Shown here in pieces: positions 54,788 to 63,688 of a stretch of DNA of 64,000 nucleotides. The position numbers and the translations under genes are program-made. Under the pieces are notes generated by a model. That model was not told the origin of the DNA and made no database searches. It saw only the letters and a list, made by a program, of their open reading frames with translations. This DNA is from Caballeronia sp. dw_276. Its GTDB lineage: Bacteria > Pseudomonadota > Gammaproteobacteria > Burkholderiales > Burkholderiaceae. The stretch lies in NCBI RefSeq assembly GCF_018449635.1, contig NZ_JAAVUV010000004.1, forward strand, positions 1 to 64,000, in the 5' to 3' direction. Position 1 is the stretch's first letter, and each line of letters starts with the position of its first letter.

Positions 54788-54884
54788 TCCCTAGTAGGGA
54801 GTATTTGAGTTTCCGCTCGAATACTCTAGGGGTATGCCATCTTCAAATCTAAGTTGTTGATTTCAATGAGTTCCCTACTAGGGA
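54788..54884. repeat. palindromic sites next to parB, candidate parS/origin elements
   Basis: TCCCTAGTAGGGA (54788-54800) recurs in the opposite orientation as TCCCTACTAGGGA (54872-54884), immediately after the parB stop. Between them, GTATTTGAG and CTCGAATAC (54801-54824) form an inverted repeat, and ATACTCTAGGGGTAT (54821-54835) is an imperfect palindrome. The cluster sits between parB and rep. ParB-binding parS sites or Rep-binding origin elements are both possible; the sequence differs from the universal parS. Confidence 0.55.
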
Positions 54885-55847
54885 TCATTGTTTCTCGAGT
54901 TCAGATTCGATAAATGTCCGAATTTTTTCGGCCCACTGATCGGCTTCGTTTGCAGCGCTGCCTGAAAACGACACGCCGACCACGCCATTGCGCGCCGAAA
55001 TCTGGCATACCTTTTTGCTGCCGCGACGAACTATCAACGGCTCGTTGCGTTCGCGAGGCGCCCGGTCGGCTTTAGTGGCGGCGACTGCTTGCGCTTGCGT
55101 GAAGGCATCGTCGCTTATCAAGCGTTCGATAGCGGCCTTGACTTTATCTTCACGACCTTCCGCGACCGCTTTCGCCAGTTGTTCGGCAGCGTTACTTCCG
55201 AGGCGCTCGGGGCGGGTCGCCAACAAGTCCTTACTTTCGTCGGGCAGAAGATCGAACTTCATGATCCGGCCAACGTGCGAATCGCTGATGCCAGCCGCTC
55301 TTGCCAGTTCCTCCTTTGTAATTCCGGTGGAATCCTGGAGAGATTTGAATCCCCAAAATTTCTCAAAATCCGATAGCGTCGGCGAAAGAAGGTTCGAGAA
55401 GAATGCGGCGTACTCGACCATCGACACATCGATGTCAAGGACGATGCCGTCGATTTCCGTTCGTCCCAATTCCCGATAAACCGAAGCGCGGTTATGACCG
55501 GCCACGATGTCGTATTCACCATCGGGCCGTTCACGAACCGTAATGGGCTGCGCGAGCGGGTAAGCCGTCAGGTTGGCTTTGAGCTCAGCGTATTCCGCGG
55601 CCGTAAGCCGGCGCCGGCGACCTGGTATTTCATGAAGCTTGTCGAGCGGAATTTTGCCTGGCGCGCGCTGTTCAAGCGCACGTTTTAGCTTTTCGATCTC
55701 GGCTTGCTGACTGTGGACGCGACCCTGCAAGCCGATTAGTTGCCCCGGCGCAGTTCGCGGCGCAAGCGGTTCTGAAGGTGTATCGGCGGAGTCGTCGTCG
55801 AGACGAATACCCGCAGCCTTCGCCTTTTGTTTCGCTGCTGTAGACAT
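54885..55847 (-). CDS. parB: ParB/RepB-family partition protein
   Basis: A 320-residue centromere-binding protein. Residues about 70-165 form the ParB nuclease/CTPase-like domain with GHNRASVYRELGR in place of the usual GERR box. Residues about 170-210 contain the DNA-binding HTH (TKEELARAAGISDSHVGRIM). The C-terminal domain (VCQISARNGVVGVSFSGSA) should dimerise. The start is 2 bases after the parA stop. Its likely targets are the palindromes directly downstream. Confidence 0.92.
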   Translation of the reverse strand: MSTAAKQKAKAAGIRLDDDSADTPSEPLAPRTAPGQLIGLQGRVHSQQAEIEKLKRALEQRAPGKIPLDKLHEIPGRRRRLTAAEYAELKANLTAYPLAQPITVRERPDGEYDIVAGHNRASVYRELGRTEIDGIVLDIDVSMVEYAAFFSNLLSPTLSDFEKFWGFKSLQDSTGITKEELARAAGISDSHVGRIMKFDLLPDESKDLLATRPERLGSNAAEQLAKAVAEGREDKVKAAIERLISDDAFTQAQAVAATKADRAPRERNEPLIVRRGSKKVCQISARNGVVGVSFSGSAANEADQWAEKIRTFIESELEKQ

Positions 55848-55849
55848 GC

Positions 55850-57046
55850 TTACTCCTTGTCCCAGAGGTAACAGACCTTGCTGTCGATCAAATCCACAAC
55901 TTGGTCGTACGGCACCCGGATGCGCCGCAGTGTCGCCGCGTTTCCGTCATAGTTCGGGAAGTCGTAGACCGTGGAAAAATCGTTCGTGGTCGTACGTGCA
56001 AGATCCGTTTCCGGAATCTCCACCGGAAGAACGCGTTCTCCGTAGGTGGTGATGACCCAGTCTCTTACGATCGACGCATTTGCCTTGTTCGGCATGCGCG
56101 TCACCAGGATGTCGATGAAATCAAACACCTTGGCTTCGTCAGCCGACTCTCCAAACTGCTTCATGCCGGAGACCATGTCGGAAAAAAGCGACCAGAACTG
56201 GACCATGGATGCGAACGAAAGCGTGTCCGGCATCACGGGAACAATTACTCCATCTGCTGCAAACAATGCGTTGATGGTGAGATAGCTCAGCGTCGGCGCG
56301 GTGTCGATGATGATGTAGTCGTACTCGTCCTTTAGATCTTCCAGTCCGTCATTCAACACATTCCAGAATTTCGCGCTAGGCGACGCATGAACCCGTGCTG
56401 GGAGCATGAATTCGGCATTGAAGAGATCGGTCGAGGACGGAATCAGGTCAAGGTTTTCCCAGTACGTTTGCATTGGGAGATCCTTCATGCTGAAGGCTTC
56501 GCCATTCACGTACGCCTCGATCAAGGGCAAAATCGTTTGATCGCCATTGATCTCGGCGTGAGGGTTGATTCCGTACAGCGTGGTCGCACTTCCCTGCGGA
56601 TCCATGTCTATATGCAGCACGCGGCGTCCGTGTCGTAGTGACAGACCTTGCGCGAGAACCATGGACGTCGTGGTCTTGGTGACACCGCCCTTGAAGTTGC
56701 CGATGGCGATGACCTTGCCTTTTTTGCCTTCGGGACGCTGTCTGGGCTTGCGTTCCGCCCGCACCCATTCAATGGTTTCCGCCAACGTGAATTGCCGGGC
56801 AGCGCCCGGCTTTTCCTGCGTCCCTTGCGGAAGTTCGCCTTTCTTGATCAGATAGGAGAAACGCGCTTTATCGATGCCGCACAATTCCTGAAGTTTGCCG
56901 CTCGGAAACACCGGGGCAACCTTCCGTGGAAACGGTTGGAGCATCTGCGTGCGAATTCGCTCGAGCATTTTGGCAGAGCGCGCGGCCAAATTGACGAGAT
57001 CGTCCGGCGTCACCTCGATTGGTGGCGTCGAAAGGTTGATATCCAT
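55850..57046 (-). CDS. parA: ParA-family partition ATPase (type Ia)
   Basis: A 398-residue ATPase. Residues 1-110 form an N-terminal DNA-binding domain with a MerR-like helix (LCGIDKARFSYLIKKGEL). The deviant Walker A is in NFKGGVTKTTTSMVL (about residue 120), Walker A' in LHIDMDPQGSATT, and Walker B in YDYIIIDTAPTLSYL. The long N terminus marks the P1/SopA class, which represses its own promoter; the 9-bp inverted repeat at 57068-57109 is the obvious candidate site. Confidence 0.95.
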   Translation of the reverse strand: MDINLSTPPIEVTPDDLVNLAARSAKMLERIRTQMLQPFPRKVAPVFPSGKLQELCGIDKARFSYLIKKGELPQGTQEKPGAARQFTLAETIEWVRAERKPRQRPEGKKGKVIAIGNFKGGVTKTTTSMVLAQGLSLRHGRRVLHIDMDPQGSATTLYGINPHAEINGDQTILPLIEAYVNGEAFSMKDLPMQTYWENLDLIPSSTDLFNAEFMLPARVHASPSAKFWNVLNDGLEDLKDEYDYIIIDTAPTLSYLTINALFAADGVIVPVMPDTLSFASMVQFWSLFSDMVSGMKQFGESADEAKVFDFIDILVTRMPNKANASIVRDWVITTYGERVLPVEIPETDLARTTTNDFSTVYDFPNYDGNAATLRRIRVPYDQVVDLIDSKVCYLWDKE

Positions 57047-57067
57047 GTGTTTCTTCCCGGTGGTGCT

Positions 57068-57109
57068 GGTTCTACCAAAAACGTGGATTCTTCCTCAAAA
57101 GGTAGAACC
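57068..57109. promoter_or_regulatory. inverted repeat upstream of parA, candidate autorepressor site
   Basis: GGTTCTACC (57068-57076) and GGTAGAACC (57101-57109) are perfect inverted repeats spaced 33 bases centre to centre, about three helical turns. They begin 21 bases upstream of the parA start. ParA, possibly with ParB, is the likely binder. GTAAAC also repeats at 57141 and 57151. Confidence 0.6.
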
Positions 57110-57231
57110 GACGGTAACCGAAGACTAAGAGGTATACGGAGTAAACGCAAGTAAACTTTGCCACCCCCGGACACCCGCAAAGGCACGCGGGTAATGGGCT
57201 GCGGGCAAAAACATGAGAAACGACTTGAGGG

Positions 57232-57255
57232 AAAACAGGCGACGGAGCCTGTTTT
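57232..57255. terminator. bidirectional terminator between integrase and parA
   Basis: AAAACAGGC (57232-57240), loop GACGGA and GCCTGTTTT (57247-57255) form a perfect 9-bp stem with T-rich ends on both strands. It lies 65 bases after the integrase stop and isolates parAB from integrase transcription. Confidence 0.7.
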
Positions 57256-57319
57256 AGGTCTGCGGAATCAGTCTAGGACGTGAAACGTGTTGCGCGATTC
57301 GAGAGGCGCGAACCGTGGT

Positions 57320-59209
57320 TTAGCGGCTTTGACCCTGCGAGGCGGGGGCGGATTTAAGATACAGCCGCGTGGTCGAAAGGTGGGCGTGACCAAGGCGCAC
57401 CTGAACTTCCCGGCAGTCCACGCCTCGTTCCAGCGCGTGATGCGAATGCGTATGGCGGATCCAATGCGTGCTTGGATTGCGGCAAGCATCTTTTTGGGCG
57501 GGAAAGCCGCGCGTCGCGACTGGCTCGGATCCAAGCAGTAACCGGCGAAAAACCTGTCCGACCCCATCGGGCGTGAGTGCTTGGCCCGTACGAAAATTCG
57601 CCAGGAGCGGTGTATCGGGCGCGCAGGCAGCCGGATTCCCTGGCAACCCTCGCGCCTGCAGAGAGGCGATAACCACTTCCATCACCGAATCGGGAATTGG
57701 AATGTAACGGTCCGGACGGCCGATACCGGTAATCAACAGTTGCCAGCGTTTGCTGCCGGCAGCACTTGGCATCGTTGCAAACAGTTGGCCAGTGGTGGAC
57801 GCGGCCAATTCCGCGCGCCGCAGCCCGGTCGCGTAAGCCAGCTGCATCGCCAGGAAATTTCGAAGTTCCTGGCGCGAATACCTGATGCGCATGCTCGCCT
57901 GAACCACGGTGTTCCATTGATGCTGGCTCAGCGAACGGCCTGCGACGTCGATTCGTGGTCCGATTGCAATCGTAGTGCAGCGTGAGAACGGGTTACTTTT
58001 CAGATAACCTCGATCCACCAGCCATTCGCACATTGCGCGCAGGATCGCCCGGGCCGTTTCGCGGCTGCGGTCGGAAAGCCCGCCGATAAACGGCCGCCAA
58101 TCAGGGTGGGTTCGCTCGATTTTCGCGCTACCGACCCATTGTGCGGCGGGTTGCGGATCCTTCAAAAACGCCTCGACGTACTCGGTGCAATCGCTGGTAT
58201 CGAGCGATGAAAGCGCCTTTTTTCTCAAATGAATTGCCCAGAGAAGCAGACGCTCGGCTTCGCGCCTGTAGGCCCGAACCGTGTGCGGACTGTGTTGACG
58301 ACCGGCAAGCCATGCATTGAGCGCCTGCAAATCCGTACGGAAATCGCCATCCGGGGCAGACCGTTTCGCGCGATTCGTGCCCGCGGAGCCGTCCAGTTCG
58401 GGCGGGACGTCGAGCGCTTCGAGCGGCACGATCCCAAATTCCCGCGGTCGGGCAAGCGCCGGATCGTTACTGTCCAGGTGCCGGCGAGGGGTGACGGCGC
58501 GCGGCGACAAGGTATGACCCAGCGAATCCGCATGAAGCGAAAGCCAGTCAATCACGCGCCGCGCCGCCTTCGGCCCAACTCGCTCAATGCCCGTATGCCA
58601 ACGATGCCCACGCCGCTCGATAAACCCCAGCAAATCCGCGAGCGTATATATATGCGCCCGTTGCAGCCGGCTCGCGATCGCAGGTTCCAGCCAGCTTGAT
58701 ACCGGGTGATCGGGTTGCGGCGCCTGGACCAGACTCGCTTCCATCCGTGCGAGCGCGTCCGCCTGACGGCGCCGAAGCCGTGCATTCCGCGAAATGCGCC
58801 GGTCGAGCGGCGCGTTCTCCCGAGAGTATTCCGCCCGATAAAGCTCGAGCAATTCAGCTTCGCTATGAAACCCGTTCGGATCGATGGCGTCGCGGTAAGC
58901 CTCGAGCGTCGGCATGGCGCTTATAGCGACGCGTTCAGGAATGCTGCCTGGCCGCAGGCGTAACAGGTGCGTGGCTTCGACGTCGCGGGTCCGGCGAGCG
59001 GCGCTTGAAAGCGTGTCGCGCAAGAGCCCGATGAGGCGCCGGGTGGCGCGAACGTCGGTAGTAGCGTCGCCATAAGTGGCGTGCAGCTGTTCGACCGACA
59101 CACCGTCCAGATACCCGCGATACAACGCGAAATGTTCACGCGTAAGCCGCTTTATCGACGTGCGGTTCTCGGCGTTGCGAACGGATGGCGGGGTGGAGGC
59201 AGCCGGCAT
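57320..59209 (-). CDS. tyrosine-type site-specific recombinase next to the partition locus
   Basis: A 629-residue integrase. The core-binding domain is around residues 290-380 (WLAGRQHSPHTVRAYRREA). The catalytic domain follows, with the first Arg in YATGLRRAELAAS, His/Arg in THWIRHTHSHHAL, His in VRLGHAHLSTT and the nucleophile Tyr in TRLYLK. The N-terminal ~280 residues form a Burkholderiaceae-type extension. It may resolve replicon dimers or maintain the replicon rather than move a phage. It sits 273 bases upstream of parA on the same strand. Confidence 0.9.
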   Translation of the reverse strand: MPAASTPPSVRNAENRTSIKRLTREHFALYRGYLDGVSVEQLHATYGDATTDVRATRRLIGLLRDTLSSAARRTRDVEATHLLRLRPGSIPERVAISAMPTLEAYRDAIDPNGFHSEAELLELYRAEYSRENAPLDRRISRNARLRRRQADALARMEASLVQAPQPDHPVSSWLEPAIASRLQRAHIYTLADLLGFIERRGHRWHTGIERVGPKAARRVIDWLSLHADSLGHTLSPRAVTPRRHLDSNDPALARPREFGIVPLEALDVPPELDGSAGTNRAKRSAPDGDFRTDLQALNAWLAGRQHSPHTVRAYRREAERLLLWAIHLRKKALSSLDTSDCTEYVEAFLKDPQPAAQWVGSAKIERTHPDWRPFIGGLSDRSRETARAILRAMCEWLVDRGYLKSNPFSRCTTIAIGPRIDVAGRSLSQHQWNTVVQASMRIRYSRQELRNFLAMQLAYATGLRRAELAASTTGQLFATMPSAAGSKRWQLLITGIGRPDRYIPIPDSVMEVVIASLQARGLPGNPAACAPDTPLLANFRTGQALTPDGVGQVFRRLLLGSEPVATRGFPAQKDACRNPSTHWIRHTHSHHALERGVDCREVQVRLGHAHLSTTRLYLKSAPASQGQSR

Positions 59210-59381
59210 GAGTATTTATGCTTTGATTTCAAGAGCTTGAAGAGAGGCTACCAGCGAGAAGTACGTTTGACAAGAAAAAACGCTACATCTGATAAGTATA
59301 CGAAGACCCGTGGGCGCAAAGAATCCAGAGCCGGTGCAGCAGCGCGCAGCCTTCAACTTGACTGCGCGCGTTCACAGATGG

Positions 59382-60236
59382 TTACTTCGCAAGCGCCGCA
59401 GCAACAACGGTAGCCAACGAGGTCGTCGGACGGCCGAGGAGCGTGCTTAGTTGATGGCTGTCATCGAAGAGAGCACCTTTCGCCGCGCCTGTTCCCGAGT
59501 CAGCGATCAGCTCGGCAACTGGCTCGGGCAAGCCGACGCCGATCAAAGCTGCCTTGTATTCGGTCTCGGACATGTTCCGATACACCACCGCCTTGCCCGC
59601 CTGCCGCGCAACTTCCGCAGCAAAGTCGGTGAGGGTATAGGCCGTATCGCCAGCCAGTTCGTAGATGCGACCTGCTTGCTCATCGCGGGTCAACACGGCG
59701 GCGGCCGCTTCGGCATAGTCCGCACGCGCCGCCGATGAAATCCGTCCATCGCCCGAATCGCCGAGCAAGGCGCCATGTTCGAGCACCGGCGCCAGGCTGC
59801 CCGTGTAGTTTTCCGTGTACCACCCGTTGCGCAGCACGACAAACGGCACCGCCGATTCGCGCAAGGCCGCTTCCGTTTCACGATGTTCACCGGCAAGACC
59901 CAACGGCGATGTATCGGCGTGAAGCACGCTCGTGTAGGCGATCAGTTCCACACCGGCGCGGCGCGCAGCATCGATCGCCGCGCGATGTTGAACGCCGCGC
60001 TTGCCAAGCTCGTTCGATGAAATCAGCAGCAACTTCTCGACGCCCGCGAACGCTGCGTCGAGCGTGACGGGATCGTTGTAGTCCGCCGGCCGGATCTGAA
60101 CGCCGCGGGCAGCGAGATCGGAGGCTTTTTCCGGACTACGCACCGCGGCGACGATCTGCGCCGCAGGCACAGTTTTCAACAATGCTTCGATAACAAGACG
60201 GCCAAGTTGGCCGGTGGCGCCGGTGACTGCGATCAT
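59382..60236 (-). CDS. NAD(P)H:quinone oxidoreductase 2 (QorB/YtfG-like)
   Basis: A 284-residue NmrA-type atypical short-chain dehydrogenase. MIAVTGATGQLGRLVIEALL is the cofactor motif, followed by VEKLLLISSNELGKRGVQH and VPFVVLRNGWYTENYTGSLA, typical of QorB. It reduces quinones with NADPH. It is divergent from an HxlR regulator across 103 bases, the usual arrangement for this pair (QorR/QorB). Confidence 0.92.
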   Translation of the reverse strand: MIAVTGATGQLGRLVIEALLKTVPAAQIVAAVRSPEKASDLAARGVQIRPADYNDPVTLDAAFAGVEKLLLISSNELGKRGVQHRAAIDAARRAGVELIAYTSVLHADTSPLGLAGEHRETEAALRESAVPFVVLRNGWYTENYTGSLAPVLEHGALLGDSGDGRISSAARADYAEAAAAVLTRDEQAGRIYELAGDTAYTLTDFAAEVARQAGKAVVYRNMSETEYKAALIGVGLPEPVAELIADSGTGAAKGALFDDSHQLSTLLGRPTTSLATVVAAALAK

Positions 60237-60339
60237 GAGAGGACTCCTTTAATGATGGAAAACGTCGTGTAGACAACCGAATCCGCACGGTATCGAATAA
60301 ACTAACTTTTCGTAAGTACGTACGCGAAGGTAAGTATCA

Positions 60340-60756
60340 ATGAACTCGAATATCGAAATGACCGCTGGCGCAGTGCCCTTGTCCGAACTCGTTCGCCGGG
60401 GCGAGTTGCTTTCGGCGGATTGTCCGTCGCGCGAAGTGCTCAAGCACGTGACCAGTCGATGGGGCGTGCTCGTACTGATGGTGTTACTGGATGAAGAAAC
60501 CTGCCGTTTCAGCGATTTGCGTCGCAAGGTCGATGGCGTGAGCGAAAAAATGCTTGCGCAGACATTGCAATGGCTCGCCGCCGATGGATTCGTAGTCCGG
60601 ACTTCGTACGACGTGGTGCCGCCACACGTGGACTACCGGCTGACACCGCTCGGCAAGGAGATTGCGCAGCAGGTAAGTGCGCTGGCCGACTGGATCGAGG
60701 TCAATCTGTCGCGAATCATGAATGCGCGAAACGTGCCGGACGGTGAAAGCAACTAA
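60340..60756 (+). CDS. HxlR-family transcriptional regulator (QorR-like)
   Basis: A 138-residue winged-helix regulator. CPSREVLKHVTSRWGVLVLM contains the conserved N-terminal Cys of redox-sensing QorR/YtfH-type HxlR proteins. Further family blocks are EKMLAQTLQWLAADGFVVR and VPPHVDYRLTPLGKEI. It is divergent from the qorB-like gene and probably represses it until the cysteine is oxidised. Confidence 0.92.
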   Translation: MNSNIEMTAGAVPLSELVRRGELLSADCPSREVLKHVTSRWGVLVLMVLLDEETCRFSDLRRKVDGVSEKMLAQTLQWLAADGFVVRTSYDVVPPHVDYRLTPLGKEIAQQVSALADWIEVNLSRIMNARNVPDGESN

Positions 60757-60858
60757 CTGTCTGCCCACGCAACGCCTTGCCATCGCCCTCAACAACCCAT
60801 GTCCGGGCGACCGGCATCGCGTAAAATTTCTCCTTCGATACCACCCCGTCAAGTCACC

Positions 60859-61623
60859 ATGCCAACGCCCGCCGATAACCCACGCCCGAAAGAAAGCGAA
60901 GGCGTTGCTGTCATCGACCGTGCGTGCGCGATTCTTTTCGCTTTCCGCCCCGACGATGACGCCCTCACGCTCGCCGAACTCGCGGCTCGCACAGGTCTCT
61001 ACAAAAGCACGTTGTTGCGCCTTGCTGGCGCGCTGATCCAGCACCGCTTGCTGTTGCGTCTCGACGATGGCCGTTATCAACTCGGTCCATCCACGTTCAT
61101 GCTTGGCGCGGTGTATCAACGCAGCCTGAATCTCGGCGATATCCTCGTGCCGCTCATGCGCGAGCTTGCCGAGATCAGCGGCGAAAGCGTGTCGTTTTAC
61201 GTTCGGGATGACGCGGTGCGCGTCTGCCTGCATCGCGTGGATTCGACGCACGCCGTGCGTTATCACGTGCGCGAAGGCGATGTGCTGCCGCTGGAAAGCG
61301 GCTCGGGCGGGATGGCGCTGCTGGCGTTCGGCGGAAAAGAAGGCGAAGTCTTCGAGCAGATTCGCGAGGACTTCTATTACGTATCGATGGGTGAACGCGA
61401 CCGCGAAACCGCGGGTGTATCGATGCCAGTCTTCGGCGTACGCCAGACCTTACGCGGCGTGATCACGCTTGCGGGTCCGAGCTCGCGGATCGATCAGGCG
61501 TTTGTGGATCAGAACCTTGGCGCGTTGTTCGATTGCGCGGCGCGAGCAACCGATGCGCTCGGCGGCGACGCACGCGCGCTGCGTCAGGCACAGCGGCGTG
61601 CGGCTGAAGTTCACGCCAAATGA
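60859..61623 (+). CDS. IclR-family transcriptional regulator
   Basis: A 254-residue regulator with an N-terminal winged helix (LTLAELAARTGLYKSTLLRL) and a C-terminal GAF-like effector domain (ESVSFYVRDDAVRVCLHRVD, SGSGGMALLAFGG). ATGs at 60799 and 60859 are both possible; the second gives the usual length. It is convergent with the citryl-CoA-lyase-like gene (13-base overlap), which it may regulate together with the CoA-transferase gene. Confidence 0.9.
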   Translation: MPTPADNPRPKESEGVAVIDRACAILFAFRPDDDALTLAELAARTGLYKSTLLRLAGALIQHRLLLRLDDGRYQLGPSTFMLGAVYQRSLNLGDILVPLMRELAEISGESVSFYVRDDAVRVCLHRVDSTHAVRYHVREGDVLPLESGSGGMALLAFGGKEGEVFEQIREDFYYVSMGERDRETAGVSMPVFGVRQTLRGVITLAGPSSRIDQAFVDQNLGALFDCAARATDALGGDARALRQAQRRAAEVHAK

Positions 61624-62435
61624 CGCTCGGGCTTGCCCGTGTACTTGTAGGCCATTTGCCGCGGCATCGGACCTTTGTTGCGTTCTTTTCGGCCGCGCTG
61701 TTCCCAGGCGTGCGACAGGATTCCGACCGCCCGCGATAAACAAAACACCCCGCGGGCAAGCTCGGGCGCGAATCCCAACTCTGCATAAATTACCGCGGTC
61801 GCGCCGTCGATGTTCATCGGCACCGGCTTGTTCTTGCGCGCCTTCAACAACGCTTCGATACCCCGTGCCACCGCTGCATACTTTCCGCCGATCACGCCTT
61901 GCTCGACACTGGCATCGACCAAAGCGAGCAACTTCGTCGCGCGTGGATCGACGGGATGAAACCTGTGGCCGAAACCCGGCAGATACTTGCCGCGTTCGCT
62001 GATGAACGCATCGACGCCTTGCGCGACGGCATCGTTCAATCCGGCGCCTGAGGTTTCCAGCGCGACGATCGAATCATAGAGTTCAACCGCTTGCTGGCCC
62101 GCGCCGCCGTGGACGTCGTCAAGGGCGTTGATTGCGGAAGCCATCGCGCCGTTCAGCGGCAAACCGCAACTCGTGGCCATGCGCGAAATGGCGATGGATG
62201 GCGCGTGCGGCCCATGATCTACAGACGCCACAAGTGCCGCTTCGAACAAGCTCGCCTGATTTTTATCGGGCAATTCGCCGCGCAACATCAGCCAGATCAT
62301 TTGCGGAAAACTGATCGAACCAATCAGTTCCTGGATCGGAAAACCGCGAACGTTGATCGAACCCGGATGGATATCGATGATCGATGTGCTCCAGTAATCC
62401 GCGGCGAGCGTGGCGGCATCGAAATCTTGCGTCAT
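61611..62435 (-). CDS. citryl-CoA lyase-like citrate synthase homologue
   Basis: A 274-residue protein keeping only the catalytic part of the citrate synthase fold. The three catalytic positions are visible: His in DDVHGGAGQQAVEL, His in PGFGHRFHPVDPR, and Asp in NIDGATAVIYAEL. The length and N terminus (IIDIHPGSINVRGFPIQELI) resemble the citryl-CoA lyase group rather than full citrate synthase (~430 residues). It lies 2 bases after the CoA-transferase stop, suggesting activation of a hydroxy di- or tricarboxylate to its CoA ester followed by cleavage. Confidence 0.82.
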   Translation of the reverse strand: MTQDFDAATLAADYWSTSIIDIHPGSINVRGFPIQELIGSISFPQMIWLMLRGELPDKNQASLFEAALVASVDHGPHAPSIAISRMATSCGLPLNGAMASAINALDDVHGGAGQQAVELYDSIVALETSGAGLNDAVAQGVDAFISERGKYLPGFGHRFHPVDPRATKLLALVDASVEQGVIGGKYAAVARGIEALLKARKNKPVPMNIDGATAVIYAELGFAPELARGVFCLSRAVGILSHAWEQRGRKERNKGPMPRQMAYKYTGKPERHLA

Positions 62436-62437
62436 GG

Positions 62438-63637
62438 TCAGATCACTCCTTCTGCGCGTAGTTGATCGATTTCCGCGGCGTCGAAACCGAGCACGGAAAG
62501 ATGGTCGCGCGTATTCGCGGACAACACGGGCGCGGGTGATGTTGGCGCAGTGTCGGCATCGACGAAACGGAAACCTGCGCGCGTGACGCGTTGCCGGGTT
62601 GCAGCATCATCGCCGTTGAATTCATGCACGAATTCACGCGAGACCATATGCGGATGCGCGAGGATTTCCGGCACCGACATCACGCGTCCGGCAGGCACGC
62701 CGGCATCGACGAATTTCGCGTCCCAGTTAATCGCGCTGTCCGACGCCAATGCGGCTTCTATCTCCGCTTTCAATGCCGTACGATTCACCTTGCGTGCGTT
62801 GCGCTCGGAGAAACGCGGGTCATCGGCGAGATCCGGGCGACCGATCAAACGGCACAAACTCACGAACTGCTTGGTCTCGTTCGCGGCAATGTTGAGCAAA
62901 CCATCGCCGGTCTTGAAGGTGCCGGAAGGCGCGGCCGTGAAGTTTTCGTTGCCCATGGGCGAGGGCGTCACGCCCGCGTTCAAGTAATTCGATACCACCC
63001 AGCCCATGGTTGAAAGCGTGGCTTCGAGCATCGATACATCGAGCATTCGGCCGCGGCCATTCGCGCGGGCATCGACCAAAGCGGCGCATATTCCAAATGC
63101 GGCCGTCAGTCCGCCGACGGTATCGGACACGGGATAACCCACGCGCAACGGCGCACTTTCGGAATCGCCGGTGACGCTCATAACGCCCGAAATGCCCTGG
63201 ATGATCTGATCGTAAGCAGGGCGCTTCGATAAATCGCCATCCTTACCAAATCCGGAGATAGCGCAATAGATGAGTTTCGGATTGATCTCGCTGAGCGCTT
63301 CGTAGCCGAGTTCGAGCCGCTTCATCACGCCCGGCCGGAAATTCTCGACCAGCACGTCCGCGGTTTTCACGAGCGAGCGCAGGATTTCCTTGCCGCGCGC
63401 GTCCTTCAGATTGAGCGTGATCGATTGTTTGCCCGCGTTCACGGCAACGAATGATGCGCCCATGTCACGCGCCGACGCTTCTGCATCGGCGCCGAGCCTG
63501 CGCGCAAGATCGCCGCCTTCGGGATGTTCGACCTTGATGACCTCGGCGCCGAGCAACGCCAGTTGATACGCGCAAAACGGTCCGGCCAGCACATTCGATA
63601 AATCCAGCACCCGTACTCCAGCTAACGGAAGCGTCAT
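62438..63637 (-). CDS. CaiB/BaiF family III CoA-transferase
   Basis: A 399-residue CoA-transferase. VRVLDLSNVLAGPFCAYQLA, EVIKVEHPEGGDLARRLG, DVLVENFRPGVMKRL and YDQIIQGISGVMSVTGD are classical family III blocks; the catalytic Asp is expected near SMLEATLS-upstream LDVSMLEA. It would move CoA between a donor and a carboxylic acid, here probably the substrate of the adjacent citryl-CoA-lyase-like enzyme. Confidence 0.92.
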   Translation of the reverse strand: MTLPLAGVRVLDLSNVLAGPFCAYQLALLGAEVIKVEHPEGGDLARRLGADAEASARDMGASFVAVNAGKQSITLNLKDARGKEILRSLVKTADVLVENFRPGVMKRLELGYEALSEINPKLIYCAISGFGKDGDLSKRPAYDQIIQGISGVMSVTGDSESAPLRVGYPVSDTVGGLTAAFGICAALVDARANGRGRMLDVSMLEATLSTMGWVVSNYLNAGVTPSPMGNENFTAAPSGTFKTGDGLLNIAANETKQFVSLCRLIGRPDLADDPRFSERNARKVNRTALKAEIEAALASDSAINWDAKFVDAGVPAGRVMSVPEILAHPHMVSREFVHEFNGDDAATRQRVTRAGFRFVDADTAPTSPAPVLSANTRDHLSVLGFDAAEIDQLRAEGVI

Positions 63638-63688
63638 GTCAAACCCTCTTGTTTAAAGCTAAAAAATCCATACAACGCAATGCAAACA

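Noticed and set aside
54788..54884. CRISPR-like repeat near parB
   Set aside because: Only two short palindromes 84 bases apart, no regular spacers and no cas genes.
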